A DNA stretch of 58,728 nt from an uncultured Fibrobacter sp. (GCF_937877005.1 NZ_CALEFV010000247.1:1-58728), one strand, 5' to 3'; positions 1 to 8,797 are shown, counted from the stretch's first letter. Program-made: numbers and translations. The notes: generated from the sequence alone by a model not told the origin.

Positions 1-2006
1 AGCGTCGCGCCGGCGTTCAGGCGGATGTTCCCGAGCTCGGAGCCCATCAGGTCGAATACCCTGTAGCTGCCCGCGGCCCTCGCGAAAGCATTTGCCATGC
101 CCGCTGCTCCGGCGGCGATTTTCGGCACAATGCCCGTGGTTCCGTTCCTGATGTCCTCGGCGCTGCCTTCGCTTTCTCCAAAGGCAATCCAGTCGAGGTT
201 CACGTAGTCGCTTGTCACCATCACCTTGAGCACGTGCTCGCCCGTGATGAGTTCCTTGGTGGTCGTGCCCTTGAAGGTGCCGTAGGTGTCGAAATCCCCG
301 GTGCCCGCGAGCGCGAGCGTGTCGGTAATCGGCTCGTCGTCCATGAACAGGCGCACGCCCGTGTTGTCCATGCCGCTTGCGTAGCTGAGTTCGAAGGGGA
401 GCTTGCCACCCGCCTGCACATTCACGGTGTATTCAAGCCATTCGCCCTTCTGCGTGTAGCCCACGGCAAATCCGTCGCCGTTCTTCACGATGTCCACGCG
501 GTCTTCGCGGTATTCGCCGCCCTGGTTCTTGGTATCCATGTCGTAGTAGGCCTTGCCGGCACCGCCCACGTCGTAGTTCTCGAAGTCGATGAAGTTGGCC
601 GTGCCCTCGACCTTTGCGCCCACGACCGGCGCGTCGCATTTTGCCTCGGGGTCGCCGAGTTTCGCCTTGCAGAACGGTCCCTGCGGAATGGTAGTCTTGC
701 TGTCCTCGAATTCCCAGTAGTCTGCCTCGAAATCGCCCGCGAACACGAAGAACACGTCGTGCTTGCCGAACGCACCAGTCAGCGGCACTGTCACCAGGCC
801 ATCTGCGCTAAATTCCGCCTTGCCGACGATTTCGCCATCCACCTTGTCCAGGCGCACGGTGATGCTCGACGCCTTCTTGACGCTCAGCACCGACGCCGAG
901 AAGCTTTCCGCGCCCGCGTCGCCGAATTCCACGCCGCTAATCTTGGTGTATTTCCCTTCGGAAAGATTGGTGATAACCGTATTGCCGGCAGCACCGCTCT
1001 TGCGGACTCTCACATCTTCGCCCCAGGACATGGTTTCCGCTTCCACGCGCTTGTACGGGTCGAAATCTTCCAGTTGGGCCACGCCATTGTCCGGCCAATA
1101 GTCAATTTTTTGAATAGTGCCGTCGGCGTTATACTTCATTTCGGAAAGGCCGACAGAACGACGCTCCTTGTGCTGGTATTTCTGGCCCATCTTCTCGGAC
1201 TTGTAACGCCAAAGTTCGTAATTCAGGCCGAAAACGTAGGATTTCCCCTTGAAATCGATGATACCCGGGTGGTTTCCGTTACTGCGCGAAGAATGCGGCA
1301 TGATGTCGCCCTTGTAGGTCCAGGGGCCCGTAATCTTGTCGCTCATGGCATACCCGATACCTTCCGCACAGCAGGTCGATGCGAAAGTCATGTAGTAATG
1401 GTCGCCGTGCTTATAGACCCAGGGCCCTTCCTGGTAATCCTTGATCTTGGGGTAGGTGACGATGGAGCCCTGAGTACTAATCATGTCCTTGTTCAACTTG
1501 ATCATGTACAAGTCGGGGTTGCCCCAGTACATGTAGGCCTGCCCGTCGTCGTCAATCCAGACGGTAGGGTCGATATCGTTCCAGTGCTCGCGCTGCCAGA
1601 CCAGGGCCTTGTTCAAAGGTTCCTTGAAGGGGCCGTAAGGGTTGTCCGCCACCAAGACGGAAATGCCGTTGCCGTGAATGGGGACGTACATGAACCACTT
1701 GCCGTCGCGCTCGATGACCTGTTCCGCCCAGGCCCCGTTGGTTTTAGAGGACCACTTGATGTCGCCCAGGCTCGCTACGGCTCCGTGGCTGGTCCAGTTG
1801 ACCATGTCCGTGGAAGTGTGCAACAGCCAGTCGTACATCATGAACCCGTCGGCATTGTCCTCGTCGTGGGTCGTGTACAGGTAAACCGTATCCCCATGGA
1901 CATAGGGCGCCGGGTCCGCCGTATAGTTCGTCGTGATTACAATTTTCTGAGCGAAACCCGTACAAGCCAAGGCCAATACGGAAGAAACGAATAAGATATA
2001 TTTCAT
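1..2006 (-). CDS. GH43 family glycoside hydrolase with CBM6-type modules (3' end outside window)
   Basis: Secreted enzyme expected to act on arabinoxylan or related hemicellulose. Read from ATG at 2006 (GGAG five bases upstream) the protein starts with a signal peptide of about 19 residues ending FAQ. A five-bladed-propeller GH43 domain follows: the catalytic base Asp is in TADPAPYV (about residue 31), the modulator Asp in NDIDPTVWIDDDG and the acid Glu in YQEGPWVYK. After about residue 315 comes a CBM6-like segment beginning YKRVEAETMSWGED, then a second, clearer CBM6 (GEYREDRVDI, GEWLEYTVNV, VNLDWIAFG). The last visible residues (YRVFDLMGSELGNIRLNAGA) look like the start of a C-terminal sorting domain. 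About 668 residues are visible and the stop is missing. The domain order is known from Fibrobacter GH43 enzymes; the exact substrate is inference. Confidence 0.88.
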   Translation of the reverse strand, partial: MKYILFVSSVLALACTGFAQKIVITTNYTADPAPYVHGDTVYLYTTHDEDNADGFMMYDWLLHTSTDMVNWTSHGAVASLGDIKWSSKTNGAWAEQVIERDGKWFMYVPIHGNGISVLVADNPYGPFKEPLNKALVWQREHWNDIDPTVWIDDDGQAYMYWGNPDLYMIKLNKDMISTQGSIVTYPKIKDYQEGPWVYKHGDHYYMTFASTCCAEGIGYAMSDKITGPWTYKGDIMPHSSRSNGNHPGIIDFKGKSYVFGLNYELWRYKSEKMGQKYQHKERRSVGLSEMKYNADGTIQKIDYWPDNGVAQLEDFDPYKRVEAETMSWGEDVRVRKSGAAGNTVITNLSEGKYTKISGVEFGDAGAESFSASVLSVKKASSITVRLDKVDGEIVGKAEFSADGLVTVPLTGAFGKHDVFFVFAGDFEADYWEFEDSKTTIPQGPFCKAKLGDPEAKCDAPVVGAKVEGTANFIDFENYDVGGAGKAYYDMDTKNQGGEYREDRVDIVKNGDGFAVGYTQKGEWLEYTVNVQAGGKLPFELSYASGMDNTGVRLFMDDEPITDTLALAGTGDFDTYGTFKGTTTKELITGEHVLKVMVTSDYVNLDWIAFGESEGSAEDIRNGTTGIVPKIAAGAAGMANAFARAAGSYRVFDLMGSELGNIRLNAGAT

Positions 2007-2054
2007 CTTAATCTCCAAACATCGTTAAAACACCGAGAATAAAGATATATCGCG

Positions 2055-2080
2055 AAAAGCCCCGCGGAATACCACGGGGT
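2055..2080 (-). terminator. intrinsic terminator of the grpE-lipoprotein unit
   Basis: On the minus strand CCCCGTGG-TATT-CCGCGGGG forms an 8-bp stem with one mismatch and is followed by CTTTT. It lies 41 bp past the lipoprotein stop codon and just upstream of the GH43 start. Confidence 0.7.
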
Positions 2081-2120
2081 TAACTTATCATTGACATTTT
2101 TACAAAGGTGGGGGAGGAAT

Positions 2121-3197
2121 CTAGTCGATAAGGAAATCCCCGACATCGGGGATATCCAGGAAGATATTGTCTAGGCAGATGTTGAATTTGGTGGATTCAT
2201 TCTTTTCGTATTGGACGACGCCCGTGTACTGCTCGCCATTGGCATCATATTTATAGCGTGTCGTAAAGTTCCCTGCGTTTTCATCTTTGCAGAACTCGCT
2301 GTTCAGCACGGAGGCGCTTTCGTATGTGCCTACGCAGGTATCGCCCTTGGCAATAATCTCGATAGTAGCCAGACGGCGGCTTTCGGAGAAATTCTCGTAT
2401 TTCTTGACATTCACGACGACCGTTATGGAGTCATCGAGGGTGAAGGTTTCGCCTGTTGCGCTCTGTTCCTTCAGCTTGATCCTTTTCAGATCCTTCCTCT
2501 TTTCGCTTTGCGAGTAGAAAATGCTGCCAATCTGGGGACTGTAAATGGAACCTTCTTCCAGGTATTCAAGGAGCTTGTTCCTGAACAATGTCTCGGTGTA
2601 GTTCAGCTCCAGAACGCGGCTTTTGCGCGTGTAGGCTAGAGAGTTTCCCGAAAACTTCAATTCGTACTTGTAGCCATTTACATAAAAGCCATCTTCGGTT
2701 TCCTGGTCACAATAGATGCTTTGAACGATGCTGCTGTACTGGCAAGCCATACTTTTCCATGTGCCGTCGAGCTTGCCGGATTTTCCGCCGACGTACATGC
2801 GTCCGGTCGTCGCAAATTCCGGCTCGAGGGAAGAGTCTTCATCGGAATCTCTCTCCATTCTAAAGATGACCAGCGTGTCGCCCAGGAATTCGTATTTGAC
2901 GGAGTCGATGGAGGGAGCCTTTTCGACCGATTTCCATTCGTATTTTCCGTTTTCCTGAACGCAGTCCTTGTCGTTCTCGTCGATTACTTCGAGCTTGATA
3001 ACTTGTGATTTTTTATTGACCGTGATGTCGTAGGTAATTTCGATGTTGTCCAGATCAATTTCGGTGTCTTCGCCATTGCGACCGTTATTGGCGCTAGAAC
3101 TGGAACCGTCATCACCGCAGGCTACAAAAAACATGCCTGCGAACAGCAGGCTGGCGCAAATGTATTTTTTTAAAGCGCACATGGGGGAGGGGCTCAT
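2121..3197 (-). CDS. hypothetical lipoprotein, Fibrobacter type
   Basis: Function not recognised. A hydrophobic stretch ends in a lipobox (FVAC, Cys about residue 27), followed by GDDGSSSS, the Asp/Ser spacer shared by many lipoproteins in this window, so it is probably anchored to a membrane facing the periplasm or surface. The body (about 330 residues) is rich in beta-type segments with several Cys residues (DKDCVQENGKYEW, MACQYSS, GDTCVGTYE) and has no enzyme motif I know. The ATG at 3197 overlaps the grpE stop in an ATGA arrangement, which suggests translational coupling; an internal ATG at 3182 gives a more compact signal peptide and is an alternative start. Confidence 0.75.
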   Translation of the reverse strand: MSPSPMCALKKYICASLLFAGMFFVACGDDGSSSSANNGRNGEDTEIDLDNIEITYDITVNKKSQVIKLEVIDENDKDCVQENGKYEWKSVEKAPSIDSVKYEFLGDTLVIFRMERDSDEDSSLEPEFATTGRMYVGGKSGKLDGTWKSMACQYSSIVQSIYCDQETEDGFYVNGYKYELKFSGNSLAYTRKSRVLELNYTETLFRNKLLEYLEEGSIYSPQIGSIFYSQSEKRKDLKRIKLKEQSATGETFTLDDSITVVVNVKKYENFSESRRLATIEIIAKGDTCVGTYESASVLNSEFCKDENAGNFTTRYKYDANGEQYTGVVQYEKNESTKFNICLDNIFLDIPDVGDFLID

Positions 3198-3862
3198 TTC
3201 CCGGAAGAGACGATGACCTTTGCGGTCTTCAAGATTTTGTTCTTGAGCTTGTAGCCCTTCTGGAACACGGTGACCACGTGGCCTTCGGGCACGGTCTCGC
3301 TGGGCTGCTGCATCAGGGCTTCGTGCATGTTCGGGTCGAATTCCGCACCGGTCGGGTCGATTTGCTCGAGGCCCGCGTCGGTAAGAATCTTCGCGAACTG
3401 GTTGTAGATCATCTGCATTCCCTTCTCGAAGGCTTCCAAATCCTGGGCCTTGTTTTCGCTGGCGAAGGCGCGCTCGAAGTTGTCCTGGACTTCGGAGAGT
3501 TTTTCCAGGAGCTTGCCGTTCGCCGTCTCGATGAGTTCGAGCTGTTCCTTGGCGGTACGACGGCGGTAGTTGTCGAATTCGGCCATCAGGCGCAAGTTGC
3601 GGTCGTTTGCATCGGCCAGGGCGGCCTTGAGGGCTGCGGTCGGGTCTTCGGCAGCGGGTTCCGCGGGCTTTTCAGCAGATTCGGTTGATGCTTCTTTTTG
3701 GATTGCTTCGTCGCCTTGCTTCTCGCAATGACGTTCTGCGGCATCAGCCTTGTTGGCCTCGGCCTCCATCTTCATTGCGTCTTCGGCGGCCTTGAGCACA
3801 TCTGCTTCGAATTTTGCCTTTTCTTCTGCGGTCGGTTCCTGCTGATTCAAATCTTCTGCCAT
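3194..3862 (-). CDS. grpE: nucleotide exchange factor GrpE
   Basis: Co-chaperone that releases ADP from DnaK. The C-terminal 140 residues are typical: MAEFDNYRRRTAKE starts the long dimerising helix, and the beta domain carries EFDPNMHEALMQ and VVTVFQKGYKLKNKILKTAKVIVS. The first 80 residues form an acidic/Ala-rich low-complexity extension, so at 222 residues it is longer than many GrpE proteins. Within it (about residues 43-54) the peptide RHCEKQGDEAIQ is encoded by a dispersed palindromic repeat (3700-3733) read in frame. No dnaK or dnaJ lies beside it; its partner is a lipoprotein gene overlapping by 4 bp. A TATCTTTG promoter-like core is at 3934-3941. Confidence 0.95.
   Translation of the reverse strand: MAEDLNQQEPTAEEKAKFEADVLKAAEDAMKMEAEANKADAAERHCEKQGDEAIQKEASTESAEKPAEPAAEDPTAALKAALADANDRNLRLMAEFDNYRRRTAKEQLELIETANGKLLEKLSEVQDNFERAFASENKAQDLEAFEKGMQMIYNQFAKILTDAGLEQIDPTGAEFDPNMHEALMQQPSETVPEGHVVTVFQKGYKLKNKILKTAKVIVSSGK
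3700..3733. repeat. REP-like palindromic repeat inside grpE
   Basis: The ends ATTGC and GCAAT are inverted (GGATTGCTTCGTCGCC...CTCGCAATGACG). It has the same ends and length as the copy at 38032-38065. It is read in frame in grpE and adds the peptide RHCEKQGDEAIQ to the N-terminal extension. Confidence 0.75.
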
Positions 3863-4121
3863 TTCAATACATTCCTGTTTAATCGTCCACCGGGATTATT
3901 GCCCACGGGACATCTGTTTTACATTTTTCGTGCCAAAGATAGCAAAAATTATGCCAATTTAAAGCGGGGAAAAACCGTTTCATAATAAAACAAAAAACAT
4001 AGCACGCGAATAATGATTTTTCGCGCAATTGGATTATTTGTCAATGCGAATTGCTCACAAACACGGCTCAGGTCGCGTTTTTCTTTTTATTTTCGGATTG
4101 TTGTTTATTATGGGGTGATCT

Positions 4122-5678
4122 ATGAATTCACGCAAGCTTTGGTTTGCGGCATTTGCCGCATCCTTTTCCGTAGTTTCGGCTTCGGCAGCCACGCTCCCGA
4201 CCGCGACAGAAATCTTCAACAAGATGGGCTTCGGCATCAACATCGGCAACACTATGGAGGTTCCGGGCAACCCGACAGCCTGGGGCAACAAATTCCCGTC
4301 GGAGGCCTACATCGATTCGGTGAAGGCGGCGGGCTTCAGCACCATCCGCATCCCGTGCGCATGGGATAGCCACGCGAAGGACGGCGTCATCAGTCAGAGC
4401 TGGATGGATTCCGTGCAGGTCGTGGTGGACCGCTGCATGCGCGCTGGCCTCATCACCATCCTCAACATCCACTGGGACGGCGGCTGGCTCGAAGAAAATC
4501 TCAAGGACGACAAGAAGTCCGAGGTGAACGCGAAGCAGAAGGCCTACTGGACGCAGATTGCCACGCATTTCAAGAACTACAACGAGCGGTTGCTCTTCGC
4601 GAGTGCGAACGAACCTGCGACAACCGACGATAATTACCGACACGAAACCGAGATCCTCGCGACGTACCACCAGACATTCGTGGACGCGGTGCGCGCGACG
4701 GGCGGCAACAACGCGAGCCGTACTCTAATTATCCAGGGGCCATCCACGAGCATCGACCGCTCGGTGGAAGTTTACCAGGTGAGCAAGCTCCCGAAGGACA
4801 ACATCGAGGGCCGCCTGATGTTCGAAGTGCATTACTACGATCCGTACACGTACACGCTCCTGAACGACGTCGTGGACTGGGGCGCACAAGTTTACCCGCA
4901 GTACTATTGGGGTACGGGCGACAACCTTGCGAGCGGCAGCGGGGTAGTGCACAACTGCGGTTACAACGCCTGGGCGGGCGCGATGGGGGACCCCTGCACC
5001 AAGAGCCAGATGGACGCCTCGCTCGGCAAGATGAAGGCGAACTACGTGGAGAAGGGCGTGCCCGTGATTATCGGCGAGTTCGGCGCGAACGACCGCGTGG
5101 GCGTACTCTCCGGCAGCGACTATGACAGGCACCGCAAGGGCCGCCTTGCCTACTACGAATCGTTCATGAATTCTTGCAAGGCGAACAAGGTCGTGCCCAT
5201 CGCCTGGGACACCGGCCACGAGGGCGAAAACAACATGACGATTATCCGCCGCCAGAGCGAGCCCGACGGTTCCGTGTTCGACAAGGACGTGCTCAACATC
5301 ATGCGCAAGGCCTACGGGCTTGGCGATTACGTGAACAACGGCATCTCGCACGTGGACGACTTCGTGGAAGGCGGCACTCCATCATCGAGCTCCAGCGTCG
5401 CTTCGCCAGGTTCATCCAGCTCGGTACCTCTGTGCGACACGATGATTCCCGAATGTGGCTGGACGGGCATGCGCTCGGTGCCTTCTGCCACGGTAAAATT
5501 CTCCACAGGACTTGCCCGCGATGGAAGCATGCTCCGGGCATCTGCCAACATCCGCCTGTTCGACATGAACGGCAACCTGGTACGCAGCGCTGGCAAGAAC
5601 ATGAACCTGCAGGGACTGAACCGCGGGCTCTACGTGGCGAAAAGCGGCAAGGAATTCCTGAAAGTCGACATCAGGTAG
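4122..5678 (+). CDS. secreted GH5 endoglucanase (cellulase) with Ser linker and C-terminal sorting-like domain
   Basis: Endo-acting enzyme predicted to cut beta-1,4-glucan. ATG at 4122 follows GGGGTGAT. The signal peptide ends near ASAA (residue 23). The GH5 TIM barrel spans about 28-400 with the conserved Arg/His positions (STIRIPCAW, LNIHWDGGW), acid/base Glu164 in ASANEPA and nucleophile Glu319 in IIGEFGAND; HYYDPYTY carries the conserved His-Tyr. A serine linker (PSSSSSVASPGSSSS, about 412-426) leads to a C-terminal part ending in IRLFDMNGNLV...LNRGLYVAKSGK. That end resembles a type IX secretion sorting domain, consistent with surface display, although the secretion route is inference. 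It is preceded by a short AT-rich promoter region and followed by a strong terminator, so it is probably monocistronic. Confidence 0.93.
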   Translation: MNSRKLWFAAFAASFSVVSASAATLPTATEIFNKMGFGINIGNTMEVPGNPTAWGNKFPSEAYIDSVKAAGFSTIRIPCAWDSHAKDGVISQSWMDSVQVVVDRCMRAGLITILNIHWDGGWLEENLKDDKKSEVNAKQKAYWTQIATHFKNYNERLLFASANEPATTDDNYRHETEILATYHQTFVDAVRATGGNNASRTLIIQGPSTSIDRSVEVYQVSKLPKDNIEGRLMFEVHYYDPYTYTLLNDVVDWGAQVYPQYYWGTGDNLASGSGVVHNCGYNAWAGAMGDPCTKSQMDASLGKMKANYVEKGVPVIIGEFGANDRVGVLSGSDYDRHRKGRLAYYESFMNSCKANKVVPIAWDTGHEGENNMTIIRRQSEPDGSVFDKDVLNIMRKAYGLGDYVNNGISHVDDFVEGGTPSSSSSVASPGSSSSVPLCDTMIPECGWTGMRSVPSATVKFSTGLARDGSMLRASANIRLFDMNGNLVRSAGKNMNLQGLNRGLYVAKSGKEFLKVDIR

Positions 5679-5705
5679 GCGACACGAAAAAAAGCCCAAA
5701 AGGAG

Positions 5706-5732
5706 AACGGAGGTATAGAACCTCCGTTTTTT
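5706..5732 (+). terminator. intrinsic terminator after GH5 cellulase
   Basis: AACGGAGGT-TATAG-AACCTCCGTT forms a GC-rich stem followed by TTTTTT, 28 bp after the GH5 stop. Confidence 0.85.
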
Positions 5733-5847
5733 GACTAAATTTCGAATGTATAGTTTACATAATCCGCATTATCGGCAACACTAAGTAAAAGATACATATT
5801 TCAGATTTAAATTTTTTATATTGTTCTATAAAATTCAAAAGGCTTTT

Positions 5848-6516
5848 ATGTTACCCAAGAACCCGTTAAACAGGCTTTTACTCACCATCAGTCTCGGAAT
5901 TTTCCTTATAATTTCCGGTTGCGCCATGAGCAAAAAGCTGACAGCAGCCGATATTCTATCCAAGACAAAACTCGATTTTGAAAGCCTTGCTCTTGATTCC
6001 GCAACCATCAATAAGGACCTGTTCCCGCAATCGAGCGACCTTGTCAAGGGACTCCTACCAAACCCACACGTAGTGGCCCTGGTTCAGGACTTCGCCCGAG
6101 GCATTCTCGAAAAAGAAATCGGAAAGGCTCACCTGACCGTAGGACTTGTCGCCACGAATCAGGGCGAAGACACTCTATGGATCCGGAATGTGGTCGCCAA
6201 CCTGGTCCTGGATTCGCTCATGGAACTCCCTGTGGGACTCCGTGACACTGTAACACTCGCCCCCGGTAAAAACAATCTCTACCTTGTCACCGATATGCCC
6301 ATTGACCGTCGCATTTTCGGACTCAAGGATATACAGATTGTCCATATCGTCGGACACATTGATGTAGCGCTCAAGGCTCAGGACGAGGCGTTCACGCTCA
6401 ATTTCAACATGGATCGTAAAATCAGTCCTGAAGAAAAACAGGCTCTCGCAGACAAGGCGCGGACCTCAGTACTGGACAATATCGTAAGCGACTGGGTCGA
6501 TGCAATTAAATTTTAA
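5848..6516 (+). CDS. LEA14/WHy-like lipoprotein
   Basis: Exact role unknown. ATG at 5848 is chosen because AAAGG lies six bases upstream; an in-frame TTG at 5821 has no such site. The signal peptide ends in a lipobox (IISGC, Cys about residue 26). The middle part (HLTVGLVATNQGEDTLWIRNVVANL...LAPGKNNLYLVTDMPI...GHIDVAL) has the alternating hydrophobic pattern and placement of an immunoglobulin-like LEA14/WHy domain, which in bacteria is found in envelope lipoproteins. Only 12 bp separate it from the M3 peptidase gene, so the two are probably co-transcribed. The family assignment is tentative. Confidence 0.6.
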   Translation: MLPKNPLNRLLLTISLGIFLIISGCAMSKKLTAADILSKTKLDFESLALDSATINKDLFPQSSDLVKGLLPNPHVVALVQDFARGILEKEIGKAHLTVGLVATNQGEDTLWIRNVVANLVLDSLMELPVGLRDTVTLAPGKNNLYLVTDMPIDRRIFGLKDIQIVHIVGHIDVALKAQDEAFTLNFNMDRKISPEEKQALADKARTSVLDNIVSDWVDAIKF

Positions 6517-6528
6517 AGGAAATCGATA

Positions 6529-8214
6529 ATGAATCGTGAATTTGTACCCAATGATTTTGATGTAGACAATGTTAAAGAAGTCACTCGACTATTCTCGACG
6601 CTCCTCAACGAGGAAATCCTAAACAGTCCTGCAGCCCTTCGCCAGTGGATTCTAAAATGGAGCGAACTCGGATCCGTGCTAGCCGAAGTCTCCAGTCGCC
6701 GTTACGTGGCAATGACCGTGAACACCAAAGACGAGGCTGCAGCACAGGCTTACGAAAACTTCGTAAGCAATATCGACCCCATCATTAGCGAATTCGACGA
6801 CAAGCTAAACAGGAAACTGATGGCACACCCAGCCAAGGATCAGCTTAAGGATGAATTCGGCGTATGGTTCCGAAGCGTTCAGGTTTCGCTAGACCTCTTC
6901 TCCCCCGACAACATTCCGCTCGAGACAGAAGAGACGATTGCCATACAGGCGTATCAGAAGATAACAGGCGGCATGAGCGTCGATTTTGACGGCGGCATCA
7001 AAACCATGCAGCAGATGAGCGCCTATCTCGAAAAGACAGACCGCGAACTTCGCGAAAAAGCTTTCCGTACCATGTGGGATCGCCGACTCCAGGACAAGGA
7101 CGCTCTCGACATCTCTTTCGACAAGCTCTTCGGCATCCGCAACAAAATTGCAAAAAATGCGGGCTGCAAGAACTTCATTGACTACATATTCCTTGCAAAG
7201 CGACGCTTCGACTACTCCCCCGCCGACTGCAGGAACTTCCACGAAAGTGTGGAAAAAATTGTATTGCCACTACTCAAGGACATATACAAGAAGCGGGCCA
7301 AGAAGATGGGACTTGCGAAACTGCAACCATGGGATCTCGCAGTAGACCCATTGAACCGCGCCCCGCTAAAGCCCTACAAAAGCGGCGACGAGCTCATTGA
7401 GAAGGTGGACCAGATATTCGAGTCCATCCATCCGCAAGCGGGCAAATGGGCTCGCGAAATGCAAGCGAAAAAACTCATCGATCCGGACAGCCGCCTCGGC
7501 AAAGCTCCTGGTGGTTACCAAATCGGTTTCGACGAGAGCCGCCTTCCCTTCATCTTCATGAATTCCGCCGAGACAGACCGCGACATCTACACACTACTGC
7601 ACGAATCGGGACATTCCTTCCACCAGTATGCCCTCGCTAAACAGCCTATTCTCGCCTATCGAGACGTTCCTTCGGAATTTGCCGAAGTCGCGAGCATGAG
7701 CATGGAACTCATCGGCATGTCGAACCTGAAACCTTTCTATGGCAACGACGGGGATTCTATCCGCCGCAGTGTCGAAGGGGAACTCGAGGACGTCATCTGG
7801 CTATTCCCTTGGGTCGCAAGCATCGACAGTTTCCAGCACGAACTCTACAGCCACCCGAACCATACCGCCAAGGACCGCGAAGAAATCTGGTCAAAAATCA
7901 TGGACCGCTACGATGCGGGAGTTGATTACTCCGGTTTCGAAGCTGTACGCCGAAACCTATGGCAGAAACAGCTGCATCTGTTCGAATGCCCTTTCTATTA
8001 CATCGAGTACGGGATTGCACAACTCGGAGCACTCCAGGTATGGGCAAATTTCAAGAAGGCCCCGAAAAAGGCCATCGACGACCTATTTTACGCCGAAAGC
8101 CTGGGCGACAGTCGACCGCTACCCGAACTTTTTGCGGCTGCGAATATCAAGTTCGACTTCACAGCGAAGACAATCGAACCACTCATGCAGGTCGTCTGGG
8201 ATGAACTGAACTAG
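6529..8214 (+). CDS. M3 family oligoendopeptidase (PepF-like)
   Basis: Zinc metallopeptidase that would degrade short peptides in the cytoplasm. The active-site motif HESGH is at about 358-362 in TLLHESGHSFHQYAL, and the third zinc ligand lies in PSEFAEVASMSMELI about 25 residues later. At 561 residues it has the usual length for PepF-type members and no signal peptide. A weak AAAGGAAA ribosome site precedes ATG 6529. It is the second gene of a two-gene unit behind a lipoprotein. About 100 AT-rich bases follow before tRNA-Ser, and these contain the tRNA promoter. Confidence 0.93.
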   Translation: MNREFVPNDFDVDNVKEVTRLFSTLLNEEILNSPAALRQWILKWSELGSVLAEVSSRRYVAMTVNTKDEAAAQAYENFVSNIDPIISEFDDKLNRKLMAHPAKDQLKDEFGVWFRSVQVSLDLFSPDNIPLETEETIAIQAYQKITGGMSVDFDGGIKTMQQMSAYLEKTDRELREKAFRTMWDRRLQDKDALDISFDKLFGIRNKIAKNAGCKNFIDYIFLAKRRFDYSPADCRNFHESVEKIVLPLLKDIYKKRAKKMGLAKLQPWDLAVDPLNRAPLKPYKSGDELIEKVDQIFESIHPQAGKWAREMQAKKLIDPDSRLGKAPGGYQIGFDESRLPFIFMNSAETDRDIYTLLHESGHSFHQYALAKQPILAYRDVPSEFAEVASMSMELIGMSNLKPFYGNDGDSIRRSVEGELEDVIWLFPWVASIDSFQHELYSHPNHTAKDREEIWSKIMDRYDAGVDYSGFEAVRRNLWQKQLHLFECPFYYIEYGIAQLGALQVWANFKKAPKKAIDDLFYAESLGDSRPLPELFAAANIKFDFTAKTIEPLMQVVWDELN

Positions 8215-8274
8215 ACGAAAGACGAAAGAAATATCTTTTTTTCGCAAATTTTTGCAAAAAATGGACAAAATCAG

Positions 8275-8305
8275 TTGACAGCGCCCAAATAATAACCTAT
8301 ATTTG
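8275..8305 (+). promoter_or_regulatory. tRNA-Ser promoter
   Basis: TTGACA (8275-8280), a 17-bp spacer, then TATATTTG (8298-8305). This is a textbook vegetative -35/-10 arrangement whose -10 also matches the Bacteroidota-type TAnnTTTG core. The tRNA begins 11 bp further on. Confidence 0.8.
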
Positions 8306-8316
8306 GCGCACATCCT

Positions 8317-8401
8317 GGAGGGATGGCCGAGTGGTTGAAGGCGCACGCTTGGAAAGCGTGTTTACCTCACGGTAACGAGGGTTCGAATCCCTCTCCCTCT
8401 T
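8317..8401 (+). tRNA. tRNA-Ser (anticodon GGA)
   Basis: Acceptor GGAGGGA (8317-8323) pairs with TCCCTCT (8394-8400). The D-arm is GCCGAGTGGTTGAAGGC; the anticodon stem CACGC/GCGTG encloses TTGGAAA with anticodon GGA at 8351-8353. A class-II variable arm (TTTACCTCACGGTAAC) is present, and the T-arm is GAGGG-TTCGAAT-CCCTC. No CCA is encoded. Position 1-72 is a G-U pair and the apparent discriminator base is T rather than the usual G. Confidence 0.95.
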
Positions 8402-8426
8402 CTAAAACATTTTCAGAGGTACCTAG

Positions 8427-8738
8427 ATGGCTGAAGATCAGAGAGTCTATCTTGACGACATTTATGCTAGCGAACAATGTCAAGGCTCCGTTTTCCGCGC
8501 AGTGGTCATGATGGCCCACGAAGCTCGCTTCATCAACAAGCAGGCCACTCAAGGCTACATCCAGCTGACCAAGAAGCCCACTACTATCGCCATGTACAAG
8601 TTCAAGGAAGGCAAGCTCACCCTTATCGAAAAGAAGGATGAAAGCGAAACCTCAGAAGAAGTTGTCGACACACCGGAAATGACGAATGCCAATGCAGCTG
8701 CAGTTTCTGCCGCCGCAGATGACGCATTTGGTGCATAA
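8427..8738 (+). CDS. putative RNA polymerase omega subunit (RpoZ-like)
   Basis: A 103-residue acidic protein. The segment VYLDDIYASEQCQGSVFRAVVMMAHEARFINKQA has the short-helix and Ala/Arg-rich helix arrangement of the omega/RPB6 core, where the subunit clamps the beta-prime C-terminus. The C-terminal third is a charged, Ala-rich tail (EMTNANAAAVSAAADDAFGA). AGAGGT lies seven bases before ATG 8427. It follows tRNA-Ser by 25 bp and ends in a strong terminator, so tRNA and gene may share a transcript. Identification rests on size and motif pattern only; a small uncharacterised protein is the alternative. Confidence 0.55.
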   Translation: MAEDQRVYLDDIYASEQCQGSVFRAVVMMAHEARFINKQATQGYIQLTKKPTTIAMYKFKEGKLTLIEKKDESETSEEVVDTPEMTNANAAAVSAAADDAFGA

Positions 8739-8754
8739 TTTTTTTGAAAATGAA

Positions 8755-8783
8755 TAAAAAAGCGACCTTTCGGCCGCTTTTTT
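8755..8783. terminator. bidirectional terminator between rpoZ-like gene and GH5
   Basis: AAAAAAGCGACCTTTCGGCCGCTTTTTT: the GCG(G)CC stem has a T-run on both strands and serves convergent genes ending at 8738 (+) and 8798 (-). Confidence 0.85.
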
Positions 8784-8797
8784 CGTTTTATATCAAT

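Noticed and set aside
234..1994. Long plus-strand open frame of 586 codons opposite the GH43 gene
   Set aside because: The minus strand encodes a complete GH43 domain with catalytic residues, CBM6 modules, ribosome site and signal peptide; the plus frame has no recognisable domain and arises from GC-rich codon structure.
2121..3862. Heat-shock CIRCE or HrcA site ahead of grpE
   Set aside because: No TTAGCACTC-N9-GAGTGCTAA-like inverted repeat was found upstream of 3862, and no hrcA, dnaK or dnaJ lies nearby.
8323..8511. Open frame beginning MAEWLKAHAWKACLPHG
   Set aside because: This is the translation of tRNA-Ser itself, a common annotation artefact.
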